Shown one piece after another: positions 1-5,510 of a stretch of DNA of 5,878 bases (positions within the stretch are counted from its first letter, which is position 1; each line of letters begins with the position of its first letter). The stretch spans positions 1 to 5,878 of the forward strand of contig CAIJWY010000156.1 of the NCBI GenBank assembly GCA_903824455.1, read 5' to 3'. The translations under genes were made by a program, and so were the position numbers. The notes beneath the pieces were generated by a model that saw only the letters and a list, made by a program, of their open reading frames with translations, had not been told where the DNA came from and ran no database searches. Origin of the DNA: an uncultured Micrococcales bacterium. Lineage in GTDB: Bacteria > Actinomycetota > Actinomycetes > Actinomycetales > Microbacteriaceae.

Positions 1-1
1 G

Positions 2-202
2 CCATTTTCGCGAAAGATTCGAGCCGATGTGGCGCCTCACGAGTGGGTTTTTGATCACCCGTTCTACATCATCACCAACCTGGCAATGGGCGGCGGATTC
101 ACCGGTGACATCGATTCGAACCTAAATGATGCCGAAATGAAAATCGATTTTGTTCGAGTTTCTTCTATAAATGGCGTCGGTGAAGTAATTATAAAGATTT
201 AG
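2..202 (+). CDS. GH16 glycoside hydrolase (laminarinase-like), C-terminal end only
   Basis: This is the last 66 codons of a gene that starts left of the window; the frame is open from base 2 to a TAG stop at 200-202. The visible residues match the C-terminal part of the GH16 beta-jelly-roll: the W-x-FD-x-PFYII-x-N-LA-x-GG stretch (residues 15-32 of the fragment) and the final strand with M-K-I-D-F-V-R-V (46-53). GH16 enzymes of this type cleave beta-1,3-glucans such as laminarin outside the cell. The catalytic ExDxxE motif would lie upstream and cannot be seen. The last residues (GEV followed by hydrophobics) resemble the end of the second GH16 gene at 2013-3158, so the two are probably paralogues. 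No terminator hairpin with a T-run follows the stop. Assignment to GH16 is fairly sure; the exact substrate is inferred. Confidence 0.85.
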   Translation, partial: PFSRKIRADVAPHEWVFDHPFYIITNLAMGGGFTGDIDSNLNDAEMKIDFVRVSSINGVGEVIIKI

Positions 203-220
203 TAACGTTCCGGCTAATTC

Positions 221-252
221 GTGAAATCGCTTTCACGTGAAACCGCTTTCAG
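221..252. promoter_or_regulatory. Two abutting 16-bp LacI-type operator-like palindromes
   Basis: GTGAAATCGCTTTCAC (221-236) is followed without a gap by GTGAAACCGCTTTCAG (237-252); 14 of 16 positions agree. Each copy is a near-palindrome centred on CG, the usual form of operators bound by LacI-family sugar repressors (TGAAA-n-CG-n-TTTCA). The junction makes a further perfect 12-bp palindrome, 231-242. The pair lies 60-92 bases upstream of the start of the secreted CBM-like gene and overlaps its likely promoter, so repression relieved by a sugar from the glucan is the simplest reading. The repressor gene is not in the window. The copies could also be hairpin arms, but no T-run follows. Confidence 0.7.
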
Positions 253-259
253 GTAACAT
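232..259 (+). promoter_or_regulatory. Candidate sigma-70-type promoter for the CBM-like gene
   Basis: A -35-like TTCACG (232-237) and a -10-like TAACAT (254-259, fitting the actinobacterial TAnnnT pattern) are separated by 16 bp. The -35 box and spacer fall inside the two operator-like repeats, which suits repression by blocking RNA polymerase. Transcription would begin near 266, giving a leader of roughly 45 bases. The leader contains a GC-rich GCGC-GA-GCGC dyad (274-283) and the ribosome site AAAGGA (301-306), whose GG ends 7 bases before the ATG. The match is moderate and no start site is known. Confidence 0.4.
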
Positions 260-312
260 TCCCAATAAGACGTGCGCGAGCGCGTTCCCTAAAGGCACTG
301 AAAGGAACAAGG

Positions 313-1947
313 ATGTCAAGCAAATTTAGCAGCCTGAAAAGCCGCATCGCCATGTTGGCGACTGTAGGTATCACAGGCGCATTACTAGCCGGCTCACCGG
401 TTGCAGCAAATGCTGCAGCAACCGTAGTTGACTACACCAGCACCAACCCAGCCGACTACTCGTCTGTATTGATGCACACCGGTGGCGGCGGAGGAACCGA
501 CTGGGCTCCTTGGCGCGACGACGAGGTCGGCATGAACGCACCATGGGTAACCGGATCAGCAAACTGGAACGGTCGCGCAGGCTGGGCCGCTCACAACTGG
601 GCTGTTCAAGATGACGGCTCAGGCACCAACAACGCTCTCTGGGTGCAAAAGGGACAGGCTGGCGCAGCTAGCTCCGGTATCCAGGTTGCCAAGATTGCCA
701 ACGGATCCTCTTTGATCTCAAGCACCAACAAGATCATCACCGTAAAGGTGAAGGCTGCCGATGCCAACGTTCCGATTGAGGCAACTCTTTCCGACATCAA
801 CGGTGGAAACGTATTGAAGGTTGTGGCTACCGCTACCAACGCAGATGCCTACAACACCGTGTCATTCAACTTCGCAAACGCGACCACCGGAACTTACGTT
901 TCGAACTTCAGCTACACCACCCTTTCTTTGGTGATGGACCCTGAGAACGCAATTGCTGGTAACTCACACGAGGACTGGGGTCAGGGGCCTGCTAGCGCAA
1001 CTGTAAGCAAGGCTTACATCCTTGACGACCTTACCTACACCGTAATCACCGGTGCAGACACCCCTCCGGGACCAGACGTACCTCACCTACTAACCTATGA
1101 AGATGCCGACACGCTAGGAACCCTAGCCGCTGGCTCTGCTACGGATGCAAAGTGGGCTGGTTCGTTCGGTAGTGGAGGATCTGGAATCGTTAACCCAGCC
1201 GGGACTATGAAGCGTACCGGAAAGGCTTTGGAATTCAACAAAGTTGGTGCCGACGTTTGGACTGGCTGGAACCTAGTTGAGGCACCTGCAGGTGAGGTAA
1301 TCACAAGTGCTCTTTACAAGACAGTCAAGTTTGACTACTACTCACCAGAGACAGCACTGACGCCAGTTACCATCAAGTTGGTTGCAACTGACAACAGCGC
1401 GGTTCTAGCGGCATTCAAGGCTAAGAAGGGCTGGCAGACATTCAGTGTCGACTTTGGAACCCTAAGCGGTGCAAACGGTGTTTGGGACGCAAACAAGACC
1501 TACACGAAGCTAGTGCTTTACCCGAACTTCTCGGAAGCTAACATCATGCCTGTTGGAGTTTCAAACCCAACTGTGCCGATGGCTAGCAAGAAGTTCATGG
1601 TCGACAACGTAGCCTTCAACGGCTTCGCACTACCTACCAAGGTTGGAACCCCAAGTAAGTCGGGAACTGCCAAGGTTGGCCGTGTGCTAACTGCAGCCGG
1701 TGTTACCTTTGCCGGTAACCGCATTGTTCGCGGCTTCAAGTGGTACCGTTGCACCGTGCAGGGCAAGACCGTAAAGGCCACCGCTCCTGCATCAGCTGAC
1801 AAGTGTTCCGCAATCAGTGGTGCAACTGCCGAAACCTACACTCTCAAGAGTGCAGATAAGGGTAAGTACATCCGCGTAGCACTAACTGCGACCACAGCCG
1901 CAGGAACGATTTACGCTCTAACTACCTCGACCTCCAAAGTGGGTTAG
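313..1947 (+). CDS. Secreted protein with two CBM-like beta-sandwich modules and an Ig-like C-terminus
   Basis: The ATG at 313 has a good ribosome site (AAAGGA, 301-306). Residues 1-34 form a Sec signal peptide: basic start, hydrophobic core at about 13-26, cleavage after ANA (32-34). Module 1 (about 36-245) is rich in tryptophan (W64, W67, W78, W85, W91, W96). Module 2 (about 258-440) has the same layout: an early 'ALW/ALEF' strand, a central K-x-V-K-hydrophobic strand (residues 140-146 and 336-340), then a matching 'TLSLVMDPE'/'TKLVLYPNF' strand and a closing '(I/M)-(L/V)-D-(D/N)-(L/V)' strand (236-240, 429-433). This looks like a duplicated carbohydrate-binding fold. The C-terminal module (about 441-544) resembles Ig-like domains common in actinobacterial exported proteins; its C480 and C498, the only cysteines, may form a disulfide. 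I see no catalytic motif, LPXTG or C-terminal anchor helix. Lysine is almost always AAG and asparagine AAC, which suggests high expression. Set between two GH16 genes, it probably captures beta-glucan. The CBM family is not identified. Confidence 0.85.
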   Translation: MSSKFSSLKSRIAMLATVGITGALLAGSPVAANAAATVVDYTSTNPADYSSVLMHTGGGGGTDWAPWRDDEVGMNAPWVTGSANWNGRAGWAAHNWAVQDDGSGTNNALWVQKGQAGAASSGIQVAKIANGSSLISSTNKIITVKVKAADANVPIEATLSDINGGNVLKVVATATNADAYNTVSFNFANATTGTYVSNFSYTTLSLVMDPENAIAGNSHEDWGQGPASATVSKAYILDDLTYTVITGADTPPGPDVPHLLTYEDADTLGTLAAGSATDAKWAGSFGSGGSGIVNPAGTMKRTGKALEFNKVGADVWTGWNLVEAPAGEVITSALYKTVKFDYYSPETALTPVTIKLVATDNSAVLAAFKAKKGWQTFSVDFGTLSGANGVWDANKTYTKLVLYPNFSEANIMPVGVSNPTVPMASKKFMVDNVAFNGFALPTKVGTPSKSGTAKVGRVLTAAGVTFAGNRIVRGFKWYRCTVQGKTVKATAPASADKCSAISGATAETYTLKSADKGKYIRVALTATTAAGTIYALTTSTSKVG

Positions 1948-1965
1948 TTAAAACATAGATAAACG

Positions 1966-1998
1966 AAGTTGGCCCCCGAGATTCTCGGGGGCCAACTT
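1966..1998. terminator. Bidirectional terminator between convergent genes
   Basis: A perfect 15-bp stem (1966-1980 with 1984-1998, containing GGCCCCCGAG and its complement) closes a 3-base ATT loop. It sits 18 bases after the stop of the CBM-like gene and 14 bases beyond the stop of the convergent GH16 gene. T-runs are short on both sides, but the stem is very GC-rich. A further 9-bp inverted repeat, GTTAGTTAA (1943-1951) and TTAACTAAC (2002-2010), flanks it. One hairpin most likely ends both transcripts. Confidence 0.9.
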
Positions 1999-2012
1999 TC
2001 ATTAACTAACTT

Positions 2013-3158
2013 TTAGCGAATGAACACTTCGCCCTGGTTATCCAGCTTCCACACTCGCACGTAGTCGATGGTCATCTGGCTCTCTGTCCAATAGGTCCAG
2101 GCTCCACCAAAGTCGCCGGTGGCATTGTTGATAATCAAGAAGAACGGGTTGTTGAAGCTCCAGTACTGTGAGCGAATCGAAGTGCTGGTGAAGGTTTTGA
2201 ATACTATGCCATCAACGATGAGATCAATGCGGTTAGGTGTCCAGGCCATGGCATAGGTGTGAAAGTCAGCTGAGTAGTTGGCTCCGTTGTATGAGCCATA
2301 GTCGTAGGTATGGTTACCACAGCAGTCGTTGGCTACCCCATTGGTTGAGTAGTGAAGTGCTCCCGAGTTGCGGTTTGGGGTGTTTCCACCCTGCTCAGCG
2401 ATGTCGATCTCGCCAGTCTGCGGCCAGCCTACCGAGGTGATGTTTTCACCGAGCATCCAGAACGCTGGCCAGTTTCGCCCACCGGCCGGCATCTTGATGC
2501 GCGTTTCGATGTAGCCATACTTGAAAGCCACTTTGCCCTGGGTGTCGAAGCGAGCGCTGGTGAATTGGCAACCTGACCAGGCTAGGCATCGTCCTTCGGC
2601 AGGGGCTGCGTAGACGCGCTTGGTGGTGATAACGGCGTTGCCGGCTTTCGAGCCATCCAAAGCCACTGCCGATGGCAAATACCACTGCGGTTCGTTGTTG
2701 TGGCAGGTTCCACCGCCGTTTTCGTCTGCCTGGTCACAGTAACGACCGGTCCAGTAATCGGCGTTTATCGAAGAGCCTGTTGCCCCATAGAACTCATCGC
2801 GCCAAAGCAAGTTGCCAACCGTGCGGCCGGCGACTGCTGGCTTGGCTGGCATGATCTCTTTCCAAAGCGCATACAACTTCACGCTAGAGGTGAAGCGAAT
2901 CGTGGCTCGGTCTGAGTAGGCCTTCGCACCGCGGGCAGATTTGGCCCAGCCGAGGAAAGTGTAACCAGCGCGAGTGAAGGTTACCTTTGGCAGCTTGTAA
3001 GAGTGCGAGGTGGTCCTGACTATCTTCGAAGTCCCGGATGTGCCATTAGGCATAAGGGTGATGGAATGTGTGCCGGAAGCCGTGGCCGGCTGAACGCTTG
3101 GAATGGTGACACCTGCCAAGGCAAGTATTAGTAGGGCGGTTATGCCAATGCGCTTCAT
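2013..3158 (-). CDS. Secreted GH16 endo-beta-1,3-glucanase (laminarinase-like) with InlB-type repeat
   Basis: An enzyme of 381 residues predicted to hydrolyse extracellular beta-1,3-glucan. I place the start at 3158. The frame stays open to an ATG at 3218, but only the 3158 ATG has a ribosome site (AGGAA, 4 bases upstream), and it begins a proper signal peptide: MKR, then a hydrophobic core, cleavage near residue 28 (ATAS). Residues about 32-99 form one Listeria-Bacteroides (InlB B-type, Flg_new) repeat, with the hallmark F-T-R-A-G-Y-T-F-L-G-W and the ending V-K-L-Y-A-L-W. The GH16 domain covers about 115-370. It carries WPAFWML (230-236) and the catalytic GEIDIAE: E250 nucleophile, D252 helper, E255 acid/base. 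Cysteines at 141, 152, 191 and 197 plus a vicinal pair at 279-280 suggest disulfides, consistent with export. The C-terminal GEV-F-I-R tail resembles that of the GH16 fragment at 2-202. Fold and catalysis are sure; laminarin as substrate is inferred. Confidence 0.93.
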   Translation of the reverse strand: MKRIGITALLILALAGVTIPSVQPATASGTHSITLMPNGTSGTSKIVRTTSHSYKLPKVTFTRAGYTFLGWAKSARGAKAYSDRATIRFTSSVKLYALWKEIMPAKPAVAGRTVGNLLWRDEFYGATGSSINADYWTGRYCDQADENGGGTCHNNEPQWYLPSAVALDGSKAGNAVITTKRVYAAPAEGRCLAWSGCQFTSARFDTQGKVAFKYGYIETRIKMPAGGRNWPAFWMLGENITSVGWPQTGEIDIAEQGGNTPNRNSGALHYSTNGVANDCCGNHTYDYGSYNGANYSADFHTYAMAWTPNRIDLIVDGIVFKTFTSTSIRSQYWSFNNPFFLIINNATGDFGGAWTYWTESQMTIDYVRVWKLDNQGEVFIR

Positions 3159-3162
3159 GAAA

Positions 3163-3167
3163 TTCCT
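3163..3167 (-). promoter_or_regulatory. Ribosome binding site deciding the GH16 start
   Basis: On the minus strand AGGAA lies 4 bases before the ATG at 3158. The longer reading from 3218 would add 20 residues that are charged and cysteine-containing, unlike a signal peptide, and that run through the hairpin at 3189-3205. The shorter start is therefore preferred. Confidence 0.75.
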
Positions 3168-3188
3168 AAAAAGTTTCAAGCCGCACAT

Positions 3189-3205
3189 GTCGCAAAACCT
3201 GCGAC
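3189..3205 (-). promoter_or_regulatory. Small perfect dyad in the GH16 leader
   Basis: GTCGCA (3189-3194) and TGCGAC (3200-3205) are perfect inverted arms around a 5-base spacer, 31 bases upstream of the GH16 start. The region 3159-3228 is the only place for this gene's promoter and leader. The weak -10-like TATAGA (3208-3213, minus strand) is just upstream of the dyad. It could be a repressor operator or an RNA hairpin. It does not resemble the TGAAA-n-CG-n-TTTCA operators of the neighbouring gene, and I see none of those here. Confidence 0.35.
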
Positions 3206-3228
3206 GCTCTATATCCAAACTACTTGAT

Positions 3229-3267
3229 AAAAAACTAACCCGCCGATTTTCACCGACGGGTTAGTTT
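3229..3267 (-). terminator. Rho-independent terminator of the H1-tail/DUF1737 gene
   Basis: On the minus strand an 11-bp stem AAACTAACCCG / CGGGTTAGTTT (3257-3267 with 3232-3242) is followed by a run of six T (3229-3234, partly overlapping the stem base). Two more CG pairs can form inside the loop. It starts 18 bases after the stop at 3285 and separates this gene from the GH16 gene downstream, so GH16 needs its own promoter. Confidence 0.88.
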
Positions 3268-3284
3268 GAAAACTTGAGAAGAAG

Positions 3285-3683
3285 TTACTTCTTCTTGCCC
3301 TTGCCCTTAGCCTTTGGCTTGGCAATGTTGCTGGCCTTGAATACTGGCTGGCCAACATAGACCTTGCCGTTTACGGTGGTCATGGTTGCCGATCCAGCTA
3401 GCTTGTAGCCGGCGTTTAGGTGAGCCGATACTTTGCCACAGAAGTCACTGTCGTCAAATCCGGTTAGGAACTTGTAAGGCTTGGTGAATTCGTAGGTTGG
3501 TGCAACGGCGGCCTTTACAGCAGGCTTGGCTGCAGCGCGGGCTGCTGGCTTAGCAGCAGGCTTCTTGGCAGCGGCACGAGGTGCTGGCTTAGCAGCAGCG
3601 CGAACAGCTGGCTTGGCAGCGGCACGGGTGGTGGTTTTTACGGCAGCGGCACGAGGGGCGGCTGGCTTCTTTGCAGTAGTCAT
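3285..3683 (-). CDS. Histone-H1-like tail fused to a DUF1737-like domain
   Basis: A protein of 132 residues in two clear parts. Residues 1-61 are almost only Ala, Lys, Arg, Pro and Thr, with repeated (R/K)AAAKPA(V/P/A) units at about 20-58, like the tails of bacterial histone-H1-like and actinobacterial HU proteins; such tails bind nucleic acid non-specifically. Residues about 64-117 form a compact domain that I recognise as DUF1737-like: Y-K-F-L-T-G-x-D-D-x-x-F-C (70-82), then V-S-x-x-L-N-x-G-Y-x-L-x-G-S (85-98) and V-N-G-K-V-Y-V-G-Q (104-112). The C-terminus is basic again (AKPKAKGKGKKK, 121-132). There is no signal peptide or membrane helix, so it should be cytoplasmic and may sit on the nucleoid. 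The ATG lacks a good ribosome site. Function is unknown; DNA or RNA binding is inferred from charge alone. Confidence 0.82.
   Translation of the reverse strand: MTTAKKPAAPRAAAVKTTTRAAAKPAVRAAAKPAPRAAAKKPAAKPAARAAAKPAVKAAVAPTYEFTKPYKFLTGFDDSDFCGKVSAHLNAGYKLAGSATMTTVNGKVYVGQPVFKASNIAKPKAKGKGKKK
3510..3626 (-). repeat. In-frame imperfect repeats coding the Ala/Lys/Pro-rich tail
   Basis: The DNA coding for the basic tail contains exact repeats: GCTGGCTTAGCAGCAG at 3544-3559 and 3583-3598 (39 bases, 13 codons apart) and CTTGGCAGCGGCACG at 3564-3578 and 3612-3626 (48 bases, 16 codons apart). Both shifts are multiples of three, so slippage or recombination would change tail length without breaking the frame. 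Confidence 0.75.
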
Positions 3684-3706
3684 GCTTAAAGTTTCACACT
3701 TGAGGG

Positions 3707-3735
3707 TAGTTAATGCAAAATTTGTGTTGTGTTAA
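3707..3735 (-). promoter_or_regulatory. Weak candidate promoter of the H1-tail/DUF1737 gene
   Basis: On the minus strand TTAACA (3730-3735) and TAACTA (3707-3712) are 17 bp apart, in the 83-base gap between the nucS stop and this gene's start. The -35 match is good (5 of 6 to TTGACA) but the -10 match is poor. I see no clear terminator after nucS in the gap, so read-through from the nucS operon is possible as well. Confidence 0.3.
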
Positions 3736-3766
3736 GGAAGTGAATTCTTTTTGGCCAGGAATTGAA

Positions 3767-4462
3767 CTAAAAGAGTCGATTGTGGGTGGTGTCGAGCCCG
3801 CGTAAGTCGTCGTAGTTCAAGACCAGGCATTCGATGCCTCGATCTTCGGCGAGAGTTCTGGCTTGCGGCTTGATTTCTTGGGCGGCAAAGATTCCTCGAA
3901 CCGGGCGAAGCTGTGGATCGCGGTTCAAGAGTTCCAGGTAGCGAGTGAGCTGCTCAACGCCGTCGATGTCGCCGCGACGCTTGAGTTCTATGGCAACCGT
4001 GGCACCGGCACCATCTTTCGCCAAAATATCCACCGGACCAATCGCGGTGAAATATTCGCGACGAATCAGGGTGGCGTTTTCGTCCCAGACTTCAAGGTGT
4101 TCGGCCAGTAGCTCTTGAAGGTGAGCTTCAACGCCATCTTTGATTAGCCCGGGGTCTTCGCCGAGGTGGTGTTCGAAGTCTTCGATGATCTCGTGAATCA
4201 GCACGTAGAGAATGTCGGCGGTTTTCGCCTGACTCACTCGCCAGACTTCTTTCACTCCGAGAGCGGCCTGCTCTTCGTCGGGATCGCGCTTAGAAATTGT
4301 GCAGGGAGGGTTCATCCAGTTGAGCGGTTTATAGGAACCGGAATCGCTGTGAACCAGAATCGAGCCGTCGCCTTTGAGCATCAGCAGTCTGGTTGCCAGA
4401 GGTAAATGAGCCGAGAGCCGCCCGGCGTAGTCAACCGAACATCGGGCGATAACGAGTCGCAT
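3767..4462 (-). CDS. nucS: Mismatch-specific endonuclease NucS (EndoMS)
   Basis: NucS cuts both strands at certain mismatched base pairs in double-stranded DNA. It is the core of the non-canonical mismatch repair of actinobacteria and archaea, which lack MutS/MutL there. The 231-residue length is normal for the family. The N-terminal half opens with the typical [16 protein letters not shown] and has the [10 protein letters not shown] segment (45-53). The C-terminal half is a RecB-like nuclease domain with G-P-V-D-I-L (D145) and I-E-L-K (E159, K161) as the metal-binding catalytic residues, and Q171-L-x-R-Y after it. The last residues, NRLF, fit the C-terminal beta-clamp-binding tail known in actinobacterial NucS. 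The start codon directly follows the TAA of the upstream gene (TAAATG), so translation is probably coupled; no strong separate ribosome site is seen. Confidence 0.96.
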   Translation of the reverse strand: MRLVIARCSVDYAGRLSAHLPLATRLLMLKGDGSILVHSDSGSYKPLNWMNPPCTISKRDPDEEQAALGVKEVWRVSQAKTADILYVLIHEIIEDFEHHLGEDPGLIKDGVEAHLQELLAEHLEVWDENATLIRREYFTAIGPVDILAKDGAGATVAIELKRRGDIDGVEQLTRYLELLNRDPQLRPVRGIFAAQEIKPQARTLAEDRGIECLVLNYDDLRGLDTTHNRLF

Positions 4463-4930
4463 TTACTTTTTAGCGGCCTTTTCTAATTTCTCGTCGATGA
4501 CCGCCAGCCGATCGATCAGGTGATTCAGCGCGGTGTCTTGAACCGCTAGGTGCTTCTGAATTTCGATTGCCTCTTCCAAAATGGCACCGGCATCTTTGTA
4601 GGTGGCGATGGCACGCTTTTCACTCTCGTGTGCTTGCAGGTTTTGCCCAACAATAATCACCGGGAGAAGAACCAGCTGCAAGAAGGTTTGAGCCACCCAA
4701 CCAACGATGATCACGGTGTTACCACTCATGATGGCGGCTGGCAGCGAAACCAGGGTTAGCAGCACAAAAACGTAGGCGGCCCACATGTTTCCAACGCGCT
4801 TGGTGATGCCCAAACCGATGCGGTCGTTCAGCGACAACTTTGCCCGGCGCCGGTGGGTAACTTTTGGTTCGGCTTCCTTACGCGCTTCAACGTGAGGATG
4901 CTGTTGGTAGTCGAAATTAGCCTTTGGCAT
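4463..4930 (-). CDS. DUF1003-like membrane protein with two helices and a C-terminal coiled coil
   Basis: A protein of 155 residues. Residues 1-48 are hydrophilic and basic (HRRRAK, 26-31). Two hydrophobic helices follow (about 50-68 and 72-95), the second ending in L-P-V-I-I-V-G-Q-N (89-97). After that comes a long charged helix (about 98-155), probably a coiled coil. The L-N-D-R-I opening (34-38), the helix pair and the '(I/V)-x-G-Q-N-x-Q' segment resemble DUF1003 membrane proteins, whose function is unknown. The protein likely sits in the inner membrane with both ends in the cytoplasm. It is the middle gene of an operon: its start overlaps the DUF4956 gene by 14 bases and its stop abuts nucS. 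The ribosome site GGAAG (4935-4939, minus strand) lies 4 bases before the ATG. The DUF1003 label is recognition by eye. Confidence 0.8.
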   Translation of the reverse strand: MPKANFDYQQHPHVEARKEAEPKVTHRRRAKLSLNDRIGLGITKRVGNMWAAYVFVLLTLVSLPAAIMSGNTVIIVGWVAQTFLQLVLLPVIIVGQNLQAHESEKRAIATYKDAGAILEEAIEIQKHLAVQDTALNHLIDRLAVIDEKLEKAAKK

Positions 4931-5498
4931 TTCGCTTCCGGTAAACGATGTCTACTTTGGTGTTCGCTGGCACAATCGAAACCGACTTGACCTTGATTGA
5001 GACAGCATCCACGTTCAGAACTTCTTCAACACGTGACTTCAAGTAGTCGGGGTCGAGGTTGGTTCCCTCGAGGGAAAGACTGGTCTTTTCGTCATCGCGC
5101 TGGCCACGAAGGAAGTATTTCGAGTCGACAACGGCCATTACCGCCACCATGAACGTGGCGTACTCGATTTTTTCCAAGAGTGCGAAGCCGGTAAGGCCGA
5201 TGATCAGACCAGAGCCGAGTCCAACCATCAGGTAAGCCATCGAGATCCAGGTTGCGGTTGAAGATCGCAGACGAATGATGCTGATTACCGCAAACAGTGC
5301 GAAGCCAACACCGAGCGAAAGGGTGTAAGAAGCAAGTGCTCCGGTTAGCGCCCAGAGGGTGATGTTGATTGAGGCGATGGCAATGGCCATCTCACGGTCA
5401 CGGTGTCGGCGGTAAAATAAAACAAAGGCCAACAAAACAACCACAACTAGGTCTACGCCCAGCGAGGCAAAAAATTCTAAAGGGTCAACTCGAAGCAT
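4917..5498 (-). CDS. DUF4956 domain membrane protein
   Basis: A protein of 193 residues. The first two thirds hold four or five membrane helices (about 14-29, 38-57, 60-76, 84-105 and 112-125). Between helices three and four is the family hallmark G-F-A-L-F-A-V-I-S-I-I-R-L-R-S (65-79). The last part (about 135-193) is a soluble cytoplasmic domain with an alpha-beta look: D-P-D-Y-L-K-S-R-V-E-E-V followed by two beta-type stretches. DUF4956 has no established function, but its genes are often found with CotH-family and VTC (polyphosphate polymerase) genes; a cotH-like gene is indeed divergent here. It is the first gene of the operon leading to nucS. The ATG at 5498 lacks a ribosome site and is preceded by a -10 box at leaderless distance. 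Confidence 0.88.
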   Translation of the reverse strand: MLRVDPLEFFASLGVDLVVVVLLAFVLFYRRHRDREMAIAIASINITLWALTGALASYTLSLGVGFALFAVISIIRLRSSTATWISMAYLMVGLGSGLIIGLTGFALLEKIEYATFMVAVMAVVDSKYFLRGQRDDEKTSLSLEGTNLDPDYLKSRVEEVLNVDAVSIKVKSVSIVPANTKVDIVYRKRNAKG

Positions 5499-5504
5499 GA
5501 AGCA

Positions 5505-5510
5505 AGTCTA
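5505..5510 (-). promoter_or_regulatory. Candidate -10 box for a leaderless DUF4956-nucS operon transcript
   Basis: On the minus strand TAGACT, a full TAnnnT match, ends 6 bases before the ATG at 5498. That is the distance seen in leaderless actinobacterial genes, where transcription starts at the A of the ATG. The absence of a ribosome site upstream of this ATG agrees. No good -35 box is seen. The box lies in the 17-base gap between the two divergent start codons, so transcription of the two genes must interfere or be coordinated. Confidence 0.45.

Noticed and set aside
221..252. Hairpins after the first GH16 gene read as its terminator
   Set aside because: The arms are only 5-6 bp, not GC-rich, and lack a T-run; the CG-centred symmetry and position fit operators better.
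221..252. Start of a CRISPR-like or longer tandem array
   Set aside because: Only two copies, abutting without spacers.
371..1802. Several minus-strand open frames within the CBM-like gene
   Set aside because: Short, without ribosome sites or recognisable domains, and opposite a strongly codon-biased secreted-protein gene.
3159..3218. Longer GH16 reading frame starting at 3218
   Set aside because: The added 20 residues are charged and cysteine-containing, interrupt a normal signal peptide, overlap the leader dyad and have no ribosome site; the ATG at 3158 has AGGAA just upstream.
3526..3735. Alanine-rich open frame on the plus strand
   Set aside because: It is the antisense shadow of the repeat-rich H1-like tail; its composition follows from the GCN-rich codons of the real gene.
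3684..3766. Small RNA or terminator between nucS and the H1-tail gene
   Set aside because: Only a 5-bp AATTC/GAATT pairing is visible and no convincing stem with a T-run; nothing beyond a weak promoter can be supported.
3863..4759. Plus-strand open frames opposite nucS and the DUF1003-like gene
   Set aside because: Antisense shadows of genes with clear motifs; no start signals of their own.
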